Origin: Rhynchospora pubera
Lineage: Eukaryota > Streptophyta > Magnoliopsida > Poales > Cyperaceae
DNA length: 64,000 bases
Direction of reading: 5' to 3'
NCBI GenBank assembly: GCA_028095005.1
Contig: CM051460.1
Location: forward strand, 233,262,742 to 233,326,741
The notes under the pieces were generated by a model. That model was not told the origin of the DNA and ran no database searches. It was given only the letters and a program-made list of their open reading frames with translations. Made by a program: the position numbers and the translations under genes. Below are positions 1 through 12,536 of the stretch, in pieces; position 1 is the first letter of the stretch, and the number at the start of each line of letters is the position of its first letter.

Positions 1-2067
1 TCTCTCTGACCCACACGCGACACCCTGGCGCGACTCTGCCCATTAGTTGACGCATTCAACTGAACACTTGTGATTATTAAACTGGACACATTTGATTATT
101 AAACTGAACATTTATAACAAACAGCAGCAGCGATGGCTAGCGATGGAATTTATAATAGCCGATTAAAATGCGACTCTCTCTTGCAGTTTAGTTGAATGCT
201 TGAATCTCTATTTTGGGTTTGCGTGGGCCTTGTGTTATTGTATTAAACAGAAGTTCATATCCGGCCTTCAATAGAAAATTTGTCTTTCTCATGTTTTAGA
301 TTTTCATTGAAATTGAATTGACCTTTAAACATTTGCACCAGCAATAACAAACTTGTGTGAATAAAGAATGTAGCGTGTAATTCTAATACTTGTCATTGAT
401 CATTCCAATTATGTAGTTTAGACTGAAATGATTAAGAGCTGCTATCATAAACTTTTTAGCACGTTTTTATTGCACTTTCATTCATTTAATTATTACTTTC
501 GATTTAGTTTGTTAGTGACAAGATGCAGTGGGGTTTGTTGCATTTTTACTCATATATTCCTAGCAATTATGTAAAGTATGTACGGTTGGATCTCGCACTT
601 CACGACGAAACTTTTTTGGATAATCGCTAGTATTTTAATGGAGAAGTAGATATTTTAGCAGCAAACATTACAAATGTATTCTCATTTCAGATCTGTACCT
701 CTCATTGAGCAATTCTTTTTTCTTAATATAATAGCGATGGTGTAATCGTCTATTCAATTTTTTTTAAAGTGCTTAGAAGTGGAAAAAATTAGAAAAAGGA
801 AGGCTTAAAAGTTATACTAAAAAAAAAAGAGAGAAAAGTTTTTTAAAACATAAATGTAAATCCACAAAACGATCATTACAATTGTGTTCGATGCATGCTT
901 ATTTGGAGGATAAACACGAGATAAAAATTATTTAAAGGACATTTCTTATTTCTAAACAATGGTTTCGTACAAATAATTATGTGCACCCTAAATATTTTCA
1001 CATTGGGAAAAAGTCATCTCAAAAAAAATTAGTACATTTAAATACCTTTTTTCAATTAAAAGAAAAATTTAGCCTTATCAAAATGGTGTTTTTTTTAATT
1101 AACATGGGATTTCATTTCCTCAAAAAAATTTTGATCAAAATAGATGGATTTGATGTCATTTTGTCAGAATTTCATGTTATTAGACCCGACGAAATCTTGA
1201 GAAATCAATTCCATTGAAATGAAATCCCACGTAAAATCAATTTGATGAAAGCCTTTGTAGATCCCTCTCAAGTTTTTAAGTTACATATATGATATACATT
1301 AATAACAAAAGTAAATAAAAGCATAAAATTTTTTATATGCCATAAAATATCTTTTTCTCAAAAAAAGCAGAAGCATCTTAGGCAAATGCTCTGTACTTGA
1401 TTAGATGTTGATGCGGTGCCCTTTTTTCTAAAATAAAATATAAAAATGAAAACCCTTGGGCAGATCGTGTGTGGGATAAAAATTGCATACATATAGTACA
1501 TATAGCTTTAGGGTTGTCATAAAAGCTTTTTTATAATTGGTCGCTTTCTCCACTCAACACGATGTAACAATTTCACAAATTGAAATCAAAACAAAATTGT
1601 ACGGTAAAATCGTTTGCATTTTTTTTCTTGTGGAGCATATTTCATCGTCAACTTTTAAATGCATCATAGGTTCCTGTTTACGGCGTCCCGTATGGGGCTG
1701 TTCATAAAAAACACTTCACAGAGGGTATATCTGCAATATGTACAAATTATTACATCTCCCAGAATTAAGCCCGTGGATTTAAAAAAAAGATTAGAAATAT
1801 CTTGGACAAGGTCCCCGGCATCGTGCCAGGCGGGTTAGACATCCGACCGAGTCACGGGTCAACAGATTGACAGAGAATATACCCTTTGAAAGCTCTGTTA
1901 ACTGTCCTTGAGCTGTGAGGATTGATTTTTGTACTAAATACCTTTTCTTTTCTTAAAAGGCTCTTTTTCTATTTAACCCTTAAAAAGTTCCTATATTAAA
2001 TTTCCAGCATAAAAACTTTAAAATATGGCGTCTTCTTTCAAAGTTTTTGGTCTTTTCTATCTTCTTA
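1..2067. other. AT-rich intergenic DNA, no gene
   Basis: I see no credible coding region here. The open frames are short, low-complexity and start at GTG. A short foldback lies at about 1104-1232, where TGGGATTTCATTTC is answered by GAAATGAAATCCCA. A more GC-rich patch at about 1805-1875 stands out in composition but I do not recognise it; it may be an old retroelement fragment. Confidence 0.6.
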
Positions 2068-2225
2068 AGTTCCGTTTGGATTGCTTAGGAAAAAGAGAAA
2101 TAATCTATTTTGTAGGCGGAAAGTATTGAAAAGTGTGTAACTTTATAAAGAGTTTAGATTGTTTATAATAAATTTACACATCGAAAAAAGTTATTCCTTC
2201 TATTCCCATACGATCCAAACGAACC
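2068..2225. mobile_element. Tourist-like MITE, family C copy
   Basis: The ends are inverted repeats (GTTCCGTTTGGAT and ATCCAAACGAACC), flanked by TTA on the left and TAA on the right. The interior carries the family signature AGTATTGAAAAGTGTGTAAC followed by TTTATAATAAATTTA. The 3-bp T-A-rich flank suits PIF/Harbinger-derived MITEs. Other copies are at 2783-2939, 4941-5089, 32306-32446, 47175-47332 and 61075-61205. Confidence 0.7.
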
Positions 2226-2566
2226 TAAGTTTATATTTTGAACGTATTGTCGTGATTATTAATCTAATTTATTGTTATTTCTTTAGAGCCATCCATTCAA
2301 TATATCTTTTTTTTATGAAAGTCCGTAAGCACACCATTCAATATATCTGGAATCTTTATTGACAGATCTGAAAATGAACATGCATCGAGCCAAGATATGT
2401 AAGTATGTATTAGCAACTTTATGTTTAAAATACGATATCTTCTGGACGGAACATCAACTTTTCTGGATTGAACTTGCCTGCGACAACTTTAAAGTACGAC
2501 ATCTTCTCAGTTTTTGGGTTTTCATTTTTTTTTTTTTTTACTTTTCTATTTTGAGGCTCCACTTGG

Positions 2567-2740
2567 GATCTAGTCCCGCGCGGGACCGTTCAGCTCCTAG
2601 ATCACAGCCGTCTGATTTAATTTCAATGGCAAAGGGAGCCCCGTGCATGTAACCAGATTGATAGGCCCGAACCGTCCAGATCAGATCGGACGGTTCTAAG
2701 GCTGCGCTGGACGGTCCCGCGCGGGAGCGGATACGGATTC
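2567..2740. mobile_element. Mutator-like MITE, family A copy 1
   Basis: The terminal inverted repeats share TCCCGCGCGGGACCGT. The core holds the family signature: CAGCCGTCTGATTTAAT, CCCGTGCATG, ATTGATAGGCCCGA and GATCGGACGG. The element is flanked by the direct repeat CCACTTGG at 2559-2566 and 2741-2748, although one end of that repeat may be shared with the TIR. Its relatives at 7414, 9270 and 63685 have 10-bp direct repeats, which suits a Mutator-type mechanism. Confidence 0.75.
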
Positions 2741-2782
2741 CCACTTGGATGGTGCTACTGAATAAGAAAATAGTTTTTTTCT

Positions 2783-3036
2783 GGTTCTGTTTGAATTCCA
2801 TTTGAGAAGAAGGAAAAAAAAATAAGGAAATAAATTTATTATAAACAATTCAAATTTTTCACAAAGTTACACACTTCCTAATATTTCTTCTCACTTCTTC
2901 CCTTCTTTCCTTCTTCCCACAACTTATCCAAACGGAACCTCTAGACATAAATTTATTCCTAACAATTTAAATAATTCACAAAGTTACACACTTTCCAATA
3001 TTATTCCTCTTATTCCTAGGCGATCCAAACGGAACC
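2783..3036. mobile_element. Two adjacent family C MITE copies
   Basis: A reverse-oriented copy runs from GGTTCTGTTTGAAT to ATCCAAACGGAACC (2783-2939). It is followed at once by a partial second copy (about 2946-3036) that repeats AATTCACAAAGTTACACACTT and ends again in ATCCAAACGGAACC. The pair looks like a nested insertion or a local duplication of the right half. Confidence 0.6.
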
Positions 3037-3312
3037 TGAATGTGTTATCTTTGTTAAAGATGGATTTATTGATATTAATCTTTGACAGTCATCCGTTTAA
3101 TGCGTAGCGCCACTGCACCAGAAAAGCAAGCAGCAAAAGAAATTAAAAACGCATAAAAATTTTCTATGAAATAAAGTACCTTGATTTTGTATTTTGTAAA
3201 ATTTATTTATTTAACTATCGACGAGTAATAAATTAATAATGTGAAGAGGTAATTAACATGTAGGTCAGATGGTTCAAAAGAAACATTTTACCAAATACAC
3301 CGATACTTTAGC

Positions 3313-3743
3313 GGAACCAAACCATCTACTGTCGTAAATGACAGTAGACGTCTACTGCCCTCTCAATTTTATTAAAATTGAAAATTAAAAAATTCAAATG
3401 TTGAATTCGAATCATTAATGTTGTTTAATCTTACTAGCAATGTATTTTTATATAAATTTTATAAAATTTGAAGTCGATATGATACTCGATTAAGTGATCA
3501 AATTATGAACGTATTAGAATTAATCAATGATAGTTAACCAGATTCGTTCATTTATTGACCACTTGATCTAGTATCAAATTAACTCCAAAATTTATAAAAC
3601 TTATATAAGAACGCATCGCTCGTAAAATTGAACAATATAAATGGTTTAGATCAACATTTAAATTTTTTATTTTTAAATTTTAATGAAATTGAGAGAGGCA
3701 GTAGACCTCTACTATCATTTACGACAGCTGAGGATTTGGTTCC
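3313..3743. mobile_element. Long foldback element, about 200-bp arms
   Basis: The segment begins GGAACCAAA and ends TTTGGTTCC. The two halves are inverted copies over nearly the full length: CTGTCGTAAATGA, TCTACTGCC, CTCTCAATTT and TATATAA are answered in reverse complement from the right half. The flanks carry a near-perfect 9-bp repeat, TACTTTAGC at 3304-3312 and TATTTTAGC at 3746-3754. No protein is encoded. It is probably a Mutator-type foldback MITE, and its RNA would form a long hairpin. Confidence 0.75.
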
Positions 3744-4194
3744 AATATTTTAGCATCCTTCGCCACAAAATGACAGACTCCACTTGTGTCAGACAAATTA
3801 GGCTCCCTTTTCTCCCATAATATTGTATGTTTTTCTTTAAAAAAAAATTGGTAGAAAGACAAATGTGCATTTTCGGAAGGCTATGACTATAAAAACCATA
3901 TAAATTATGACCTACAAATGGTCTTCGACACAAAAACTCTGTAAATACGAAAAATGAAAAATTATTGTTTGGTTAACTCCTCTATTTTCAGAAATATGAA
4001 AAAAAAAAGTTGCTATAGTCGTCGACAACACAACTATTATTTAATCTACTATCTATTTAGAAAATTAGAATTCTCATTTTCACAACTCTCGTGTGTTGTG
4101 ATTCACATTAACCTTTTAAGAAATTCTACGCTTTAAAATGATTGATAACCACGATAATAGCCTTATCCGAGCGAGCCAATGCTAAGCTGGAAAT

Positions 4195-4613
4195 CAAGGC
4201 GGAGCCAGGATTTCGATAGGGGGCAGAATTTTTTATTTAGGCATAATAAAATTTGAAAGTTTAAAAATCTAAAAAAATTGACAACAAAAAATAATTTTAC
4301 ATTATTTTATAGTAGTAATTTTCTTAACATGAATTGTATCAAATAAATAAAGAAGTCATTTTTTCTTTCAAAAAAAATAAGCAAAGATTTTCATATTTGA
4401 GCAATATTTTATTTGTAATTTTTTGTCTTCTAAATTTGCTCTAAAAAATTTATAATTAAATTAACTAGTTTTAATAAATAGTAAACTTAACTATATTATA
4501 TTTGAACTCTTTAATTAGGGTGTAATATGTTATATATTAACAAAATTTAGTATATAATAGAAAATCTCTTCAACAATTTTTAAATCTTTTCACCCCTACT
4601 GGTTCCGCCCATG
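4195..4613. mobile_element. Non-autonomous hAT element (419 bp)
   Basis: The element starts CAAGGCGGAGCCAGG and ends CTGGTTCCGCCCATG, giving an inverted terminus CA-GGCGGA-CCAG. It is flanked by a perfect 8-bp direct repeat, CTGGAAAT, at 4187-4194 and 4614-4621. An 8-bp duplication with a CA-type end is the hallmark of hAT transposons. The interior is AT-rich with no ORF. Its ends match those of the larger element at 59257-60352. Confidence 0.85.
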
Positions 4614-4940
4614 CTGGAAATACAATCGGAATGGATTTTCGGAAAACTAAAAATAAAAAAACGATATATTTTTTTTGGGGATCTTTTGACTGTAAAACGT
4701 AACGTTTCATTGTTTGTTGAAAAGTACACCGCGCAGCATATATACAAGTTTTAAAAAAAACAAACATTCTAAAAGCTCAAGTAAAAACCATTGTGATATT
4801 TTGGCCTGAGATTCTTGAAATAAAAAAAAACAAAAATTGTTCGGCAGGTGCAATTTTGTATCTAATCACTCTACTAAAACACTACGTAGTGCAAATTCTG
4901 CCAAATTATGCAAATAAATTATGTTAACTTTTTATATTGT

Positions 4941-5089
4941 GCGTTTGGATAGGTGTGGGAAGAAGGGAAGAAGGGAAGAAGTGGGAAGAAGTATTGGGAA
5001 GTGTGTAACTTTGTGAAGAGTTTGGATTGTTTATCATTTTTTTTCTTCTTCTTCCTTCTTCTTCTTCTTTCTTCCAACGATCCAAACGC
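4941..5089. mobile_element. Tourist-like MITE, family C copy
   Basis: It is bounded by GCGTTTGGAT and ATCCAAACGC. The interior shows GAAGTATTGGGAAGTGTGTA, GTTTGGATTGTTTAT and the purine-rich GGGAAGAAG stretch of the family. The right end is answered by a CTTCTT tract. Confidence 0.7.
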
Positions 5090-5339
5090 TCCCTTTATTG
5101 TATTCTAACCTATCATACATATAGCCCATTATAGATACATTTACGATATATTTTGTTTTTTCAAAAAAAATAAAATAAAATTTGAAGATGAAAGAGACGT
5201 GAACTAAATAAAGAATAAAATGAGAAAAACAATCTAGTTTTTCTTTCTATGAACACGTTGATAAAAGAAATCAGTTTCTTCTTTTTTTCTTCCCTCATAT
5301 TCCCTCCTCTGCAAAATCAAACACACTCTTAAAGTAGAA

Positions 5340-6535
5340 ACCTATTTTTCATGCATGATTTCATTAGCAACCACTATAATTATAATTATTATAGTTAAAT
5401 AATATAGTCAGTAATAATTGTAATTATTATTAAAGTTAATCATAATATTAGTGATAATTATAATTAAATAATAGCATTATTAAAATAATTTTTGTCATGA
5501 TGGTTTGAAAAGTTTTTTTTATTTCTTATGTCAAGTGTGGGCCCACTGACTTAAATTATGACACCTTTTCTTTTCTGATCGGATAAGTTATGCAATGAGT
5601 GTTTAGTGACTCGGTGATGCATATGTTATGCATATAACCAAACGCCCCTTTATAATTTGAGTTTCTAATGACACGATAAATTTAATAATTAACAGCTGTG
5701 AGATGCATTGAGATTTTTAAAAGTCATAATTATTGAAGGGTCCAGAATTGTTTAGATTAAGAATTTTGTAAAATATCAAACAAATACTAAAAAATTTCAG
5801 AAAAATGTAAAATTTGGTCTCCAATGAGATTTCAATATGGAGAACACATTGAACGGTTTAGATCGACTATTAGATTCTCGAAATTTGAGATTTGATCGTA
5901 GCTGACGGTTGCATTCGTCAGTCGTGGCTGATTTTAGCCCATCTCCACGAATATATATAAAATAATATCTGAAAATATATAGTAATAGAAGCGACTTTAA
6001 AAGTTTCATCATACTTTACTTTTTAATCTCTAAAATATATAATCCCCGAAACATTATAAAATATAATTAACAGAAGTAATTTATTACAGTTTCGTATTTA
6101 TAAAAAAAATTCTGATACTTCTGGTCGCATTTTCACAAACATCGAGAGCACGAAAAGAATATCTAGACTCAGAAATCGTAAATTGATATCGGTTTACAAA
6201 TTTCTTAATCTCCATTTAGTCGAAATTCAAAATAATACCAACTTCTACATGCATGTGGAAGTAAATTAAAATAGACGGTACGTAACGTTTTATTTTATTT
6301 AAAATTGGCAAAAAAAATATTTTGAAATTCGAACTCATTTCGTAACATCAAGAGCACGAGATATTTACACTTAAGAATCATAAATTGATATTGATTTACA
6401 AACTTTTTAAAGGGTGATTCGCATACTCTTAATCTCCATTAAGACGAAATCTAAAGAGTAAAGACTGATGCCAATTCTTCCCTGCACGTCAAAATAACTA
6501 TTGGCTGCGTCTGGTATTTTATAATTGAGCGCATA
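5340..6535. other. Intergenic DNA with degenerate repeats
   Basis: There is no gene. 5370-5480 is a dense AATTATTA self-complementary tract. 5805-6010 resembles one half of the foldback families seen at 6536 and 12085 (TGAGATTTCAATAT followed by ACGGTTTAGATCG). Two related blocks lie in direct orientation at about 6138-6250 and 6345-6475 (ATCGAGAGCACGA against ATCAAGAGCACGA, and AATCTCCATTTAG against AATCTCCATTAAG). They look like a diverged local duplication. Confidence 0.5.
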
Positions 6536-6885
6536 GAGCGCTCCGTGTACCACGACTATTTGATCGGTGATTTTGCAAATTGACATATCTAAATTAACCA
6601 ATCTAATATATATATTGAAATCTCATAGCAAACAAAATTTTTCAATTTTTGAAATTTTTTTACCTTTTTTTTAAAATTTTTTAAAACTTGCCATTTTTTG
6701 CTTATAAATTAGTGTATTTATAGCAAAAAATGGCAAGCTTTAAAAAAAATCGAAAAAATTAATAAAAATATTTTAAAAATTGTAAAATTTTGTTTACTAT
6801 GAGATTTCAATATATAGATTGGTTAAATTAGATTTGACAATTTGTGAAACCATCAACCAAAACGGTCATGGTGCGCGAAAGTTTA
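6536..6885. mobile_element. Foldback element, about 150-bp arms
   Basis: The two halves are inverted copies. GCAAATTGACATATCTAAAT and ATTAACCAATCTA on the left are answered by TAGATTGGTTAAATTAGAT and GACAATTTGTG on the right. The inner arms (TTGAAATCTCATAG and TTTTTTGCTAT) are nearly perfect around a short AT-rich loop at about 6715. Outer boundaries are approximate. There is no coding capacity. Confidence 0.7.
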
Positions 6886-7413
6886 TATGAACTATGGTTC
6901 ACAATAGATTTATTCTTTATAATTCTATTATCATAAAAGATATATAGCCACCGAATATGGTTTCCAAATATTTTTCTTTTTCTTGGTTAAAATTATATTT
7001 TAATTTTTAGTTAGGCAAAAACCTATGTCGAGAGATACTCATCTGTCATTACAAGTTTTCCCCAATCATTCTTAATTTTTTTTTTAAAAAAAAACTCATA
7101 TCATATCACATCAACATCATATATGTTTGATTCAAATCAAGTAGTTGATATCTCGTGCTATAAATAAAATTTCTAAACACAACTAAATCAACGAATACCA
7201 ACTCGCAAGAGAGATATTCTGACCTTGTATGTACCATAAAGCGCCTTGAGCTTATCCGATGAGAATTTTCTAAGATATAACGCAGTAGTATCCACATAGG
7301 AATTTTCCGTGAAACAATAAATTAACAGTAATTGTAGTTGCTTATTGAGTCGAAGGCACGTCATAACCAACCTTTTTTTGAAATTTTTAGTTGTTAAAGA
7401 CCATGCGCGGTGC

Positions 7414-7593
7414 AAATGGGATCTAGTCCCGCGTGGGACCGTCCGGCGCACAAATCACAGCCGTGTGATTTAATCTCAATGGCAAAGGGAGTTCCGTACA
7501 TGTAACCAGATTGATAGGTCCGAACCGTCCAGATCAAATCGGACGGTTCTAAGACTGCGTTGGACGGTCCCGTGCGGGAGCGGATACGGATTG
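7414..7593. mobile_element. Mutator-like MITE, family A copy 2
   Basis: It is closely similar to copy 1 at 2567 through the whole core (CAGCCGTGTGATTTAATCTC, ATTGATAGGTCCGAACCGTC, GGACGGTTCTAAG). It is flanked by a perfect 10-bp direct repeat, TGCGCGGTGC, at 7404-7413 and 7594-7603. That length points to Mutator-type insertion. Confidence 0.88.
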
Positions 7594-7603
7594 TGCGCGG
7601 TGC

Positions 7604-9259
7604 GCCCATATGCTTTTCTGGCTAACTAAATAATCGTCAAATTTCTTATCTCTTAATCGCTCGAGATTTTTTGCACCGAAAATTGCTTTTGTTGACTCGT
7701 CATAGTCGTGTCAATAACTTTTATATTAATTATGTAATTCGTGTAATTTGATCTGATGTGTGTCTGGATGTTCATTTTAGATCAAAGGTCGGATTTTTTT
7801 ATTGGAAAAAGAATAAGCCACTACAAAATTTAATATTTATTTAAAAATGGGAAAAAATAATTTTACTATATATTTATTACCCAACAGTAAAGTTCTGTAT
7901 AAAACAAAAATAATGCTTATTACTTTATTTTCTTGTTGGGCCTCTTCTAGTTAAAAAAAAAAAAAATTCCTCGATACAAATCAAGAACCATGGTTTCTCT
8001 TTGGCCCCATACTGTTTCCACGCTTAATATTTACATATACCTGCGAATATGCCTAAGTACATTCACAAACGAGAATCGGGCTTATCGCTGTATAGCATTA
8101 TCATTGATTCCATTCGTCAGTAAATAATCGTAGATTTTCCGAGTTACCCAGAGTGTAGGCAAGGAGACCATGTGGGTCTGTGGATGGTGAATTTCTAATG
8201 TCCTATGATTTGTCATCATTCATCCCGGGAAACATATCTGCGTGCTAAGAAGTAATAATACTAATATCTATTCAGACCACGTTTTTGTAAGGAAATAATA
8301 TTGGGGGCAGCTTTGATCGGAAAAGTGCGATTAGGTCATCATACTTTCTGAAAATGACGGTAGTCTCAAACTACAAATTTTTTTTGTTCCCATATGGATG
8401 AGTCCAACTTTAAAAAAATACATATAAATTATCCTTGCAACAAATAATCTAGATAAAAACAAATTTAAGATTTTTTGTTTACCTGCTTTATCAATCAATT
8501 ATTACAAAAATTAACATAATTAAGACGCAATTATATTTCATTAGTTTTATTTTATTTTTAAATATGCGAGATGAACAGAAGTTACAGAAGCGAAATAAAC
8601 AAAGGAACATTCATAGAAAGACTTTGGTTAAACATTTTTAACCAAATAAATACACCGGAAAGTTTTTTTTTTTACTATGGTACAATACTACAATATAAGA
8701 AGCCATAAGAGTTACTTTATCAACTCTAATTAAAATTATATTTTTAAAATTGATTCAAGCTTATTTGCCTTCCTTATTTGTTAGTAAGGAGATAAGTACA
8801 TTTGTTTGGCTGTAGGGTATTTTAGATTTTTAAATGTATCTTTTTTTTTGAATAAATGTATATTTGTCCGTGTTCATAGAGATGCATAGCTGTAAAAAAG
8901 AATATATAAAAATGTCTAATGAAATTTAGTGTTATTACTCAATGGCGATCATAGCATTATTTTCTTATTTTATTTATTACCAGAGAATATCTTTAAGACT
9001 GTCTATATAATAACTCTAAAAAAAACCGAAATTGTAGACATTGACAGCATACTAAATATTAAATGCAATTCAATGTAGCATTGTAGCATCATCCTCCGTT
9101 CCAGTTGTTATTATCGGCCTACGGTCATATGTCAAAAGAAAAAAAAAGTTGTTATTATCCGAAAAGAAAAGGACCGAAGAGAAAAATAATAATAAGAGAA
9201 ATTAAAAGAAGAAGCTTCCTTGATTTCCTTCTATGCTCTCTCTCCAATTCCAATCTCCA
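7604..9259. other. Intergenic DNA, nothing recognised
   Basis: This is AT-rich sequence without a credible ORF, RNA gene or bounded repeat. It ends in the distal upstream region of the first CDPK gene. Confidence 0.5.
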
Positions 9260-9269
9260 ATTCCATCAC

Positions 9270-9472
9270 GGAACTGCATCCTCTGGATGGCCATCCATGG
9301 ATGGTTTTCGATCTCAGCCGTCTGATTTAATCTCAATGGCTATAAATGCCCCGTGCATGATACCTGGATTGATAGGCCCGAAAAGATCTAACCGTTGAGA
9401 TTAAATCGGACGGCTCGGATCGAAAGACGTCCACTGGATGGTTGAATATAACCATCCAGAGGATACTCTCCC
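9270..9472. mobile_element. Mutator-like MITE, family A copy 3, upstream of CDPK gene 1
   Basis: The ends are inverted (GGAACTGCATCCTCTGGATGG against GGGAGAGTATCCTCTGGATGG read from the other side). A perfect 10-bp direct repeat, ATTCCATCAC, flanks the element at 9260-9269 and 9473-9482. The core (CAGCCGTCTGATTTAATCTC, GCCCCGTGCATG, ATTGATAGGCCCGA, GATTAAATCGGACGG) matches the family, although the TIRs differ from copies 1 and 2. It ends about 310 bp before the start codon of the CDPK gene and so sits in its promoter or 5' UTR region. Confidence 0.88.
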
Positions 9473-9782
9473 ATTCCATCACACCACTAATGAGAAAAAA
9501 AAGAAAAATGACCTCCTCTCCTCTATCTATCTATCGTCTCCTTTCCTAATCTCCTACCTTGATTTGACTTGACCTCTCTCTCTCTCTCTCTCATCTCCGT
9601 TCCTCTCTCTTCCCGCGTCAACCCAAAGACTCGCAAACCCCTAGAAAAACCACAAGGGGGAGAACACGCCAGGATCGAATTCGTCAAATCGAAACTACGA
9701 ACGCGAGTTCCTCGTTCAAAGATCTCGTTTTCCTGTTCAAATTTCACCTCCATTCTCGCTTTTGAGAGAGAGAGAAAAAAAA

Positions 9783-12490
9783 ATGAAGGATTCTTCGTCG
9801 TCTTCGTCTAATCATTCGTCGCTGAAGCCTTCGTCTGTTCTCCCTCATAAAACCCCCAATATAAGAGATCACTATCGGATCGGGAAGAAGCTTGGCCAGG
9901 GGCAGTTCGGCACCACCTATTTGTGCACAGGTAAGTCTGATGGCGCCGAGTACGCGTGCAAATCCATCCCCAAAAGGAAGCTTCTTTGTAGGGAAGATTA
10001 CGAGGATGTCTGGCGGGAGATCCAAATCATGCACCATCTTTCTGAGCACCCGAATGTCGTACGCATCAAAGGTTAGAGTTTTGTTTTTTCTTTTTGTATG
10101 ATTTGAAAGCGATTGCTACTTAGGTAGAATTTTTTTTTTATAATGAGTTGATTTCAGATATATAGTCTTTCACCTAATAAGTACTTTTTGGCAGAGTCAA
10201 AATTTTGGTTGAGTATTGAATTTTTGGACGGTTTTAGAAGTAAGAGTTCGTGGAGTAATTTCACTGCTATTTTGTCTACATATCTAAATGACATGCCCAT
10301 AGATTTTTTAATATTGTTAAGAATTCAAGATTGTCAAGATAAGCCATTGTCAACTGATCCTTAAATTCTATAAAATATATTATCTTACTGTGCAGTAAAC
10401 CAGTTTGCAAAAACTAACTACCTTGCTGGGGGATGTTGATTTTTACCTGATCCATTCCATCCTGATGCACAATTATGAATATATTTGTAAAAGCATAGAA
10501 AAAATTTAGATAAAATAGACAGTTACAATTTGTTTCATTACAAATTCTCTTCTCCCTATTTCTTAATTCAACTCACTATTGACATCTCTGGTCTTTCATG
10601 CTATTTTTAATGAGAGTTAATAATGTTCGTGAATTGCAACACCCTATCAAATGCAGCCCCAGATGATGGTGCTTGACTTTTGTATGAAAAAAATATGAAA
10701 TAATTTCACTGACAGAACCTATGGCTTTAGCGTCTTTAAGAAAAATTCCATAGAGTGACTCAGAGCCAAGTGAATGACCTAAAATTTGGTGCAGGTGCCT
10801 ACGAGGATGCATTATTTGTGCACATTGTCATGGAGCTGTGTGCAGGTGGGGAGCTATTCGATAGAATAATTCAGAAGGGACACTACACTGAGAGGGCCGC
10901 AGCACAGCTACTAAAGACAATAGTCAGTGTTGTGGAGGCATGCCATTCACTTGGTGTGATGCACCGGGACCTTAAGCCAGAGAACTTCCTCTTCGCTAGC
11001 ACTGCTGAGGAAGCTGCTCTCAAGGCCACTGACTTTGGCCTCTCCATCTTCTATAAGCCGGGTGACAAGTTCTCTGATGTTGTTGGCAGCCCCTACTATG
11101 TTGCCCCTGAAGTGCTCTTGAAGTGCTATGGCCCTGAGTCTGATGTTTGGAGTGCTGGTGTCATACTCTACATCTTGCTCAGTGGTGTTCCCCCTTTCTG
11201 GGCAGGTAAAATCTGTTAGCTCCTATACTTGAAACTAGCCTGGAAAATTGTTAGGTTTATATGAATAACACCAGACCTGATGTTGCCAATATTCCATTTC
11301 TAAACTTAGCCAGATTTTTTTTTTTTTTTTTTTTGTACTTGACTAGGTAACATATCTATCCAAGAAACATTTAACACTGGTTTGCAGATTAATATATGAT
11401 TTCTGGAAAGATTTAAAAAGACGAGGGAGCTTAATCACTTTTTATCGAGTTAATCTTGTTTTTTTATCTGTAATGTACATAACCTCCATGTAGCTTGTGT
11501 TGGTTGCAAATAGAAGCAGTTGCAGTTGCTATTTCCGGTGCTAAAGTAGTTATAATTTGGCAAAATAGAAGTCATTTTCATGTCTCATAATTTCTTATTA
11601 TGCCCTTTGCTTATTTATTCAGACAAAGACCATATGTTTATTTTTACATTTAACTAAAGAAATAAATTCTCAAGCATGAAATTCATAAATTCATTTCTGA
11701 CATCCAGAAACTGAGGCGGGCATATTCAAACAAATCCTGAAAGGAAAGTTAGATTTTGAATCAGAGCCATGGCCTCTGATTTCTGACAGTGCGAAGGACC
11801 TGGTACGCAAAATGTTAGAGCGGGATCCACGTAGTCGGTTGAAGGCTCATGAGGTCCTATGTGAGTATCTTTGGGCCCTTTATTTGTATTATGATTATGA
11901 TGATATTTTCAGCTGTGCCGTTCCTCCGACTAATTTGTATTAAATATGACAATGAAAGCAACAATAACAACAGCAGTAGTTAGGATCATATTCATAGAAA
12001 GAACGATGACAACAATATTGATGATGGCAATAATAACAAGATAAAAGTTACGACTCTATATATGTATATAACTATATATATATAGAGAGAATATCTACGG
12101 TGCATACTAATGTACCGAAGCTTCGGTGCATACTAATGTACCGAAGCTTCGGTGCATACTGATCCAAAGTCTTGGATATGCTTCAAATGATCCACCCAAA
12201 CCGTCCAATATAATCTCCTTCTGACCAAAATTTACATGTTTTTTTAATTTTTTAACTTTTTTTTTAAATTTTAGAAAATCGTTAATCTAATTTTTTCTGA
12301 ACCATCCAAAATAAGCAGTTTTTAAAAATTCGAAAAAAATACTTAAAAATTTAAAAAAATGTAAAATTCTATCGGCAAGGAGATTCCAATAGGGAGATCA
12401 TGGACGGTTTGGATCAGACATTTTGAAACAGATCCAAGAGTTTGGATCCACTGACAACTCCAGCACGTTAGTATGGCACCATGGATATTT

Positions 12491-12536
<46 letters not shown>

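Noticed and set aside
981..1217. A 78-codon frame in the left intergenic region
   Set aside because: It begins at GTG, is Lys/Phe/Ile-rich low complexity, and spans a short foldback.
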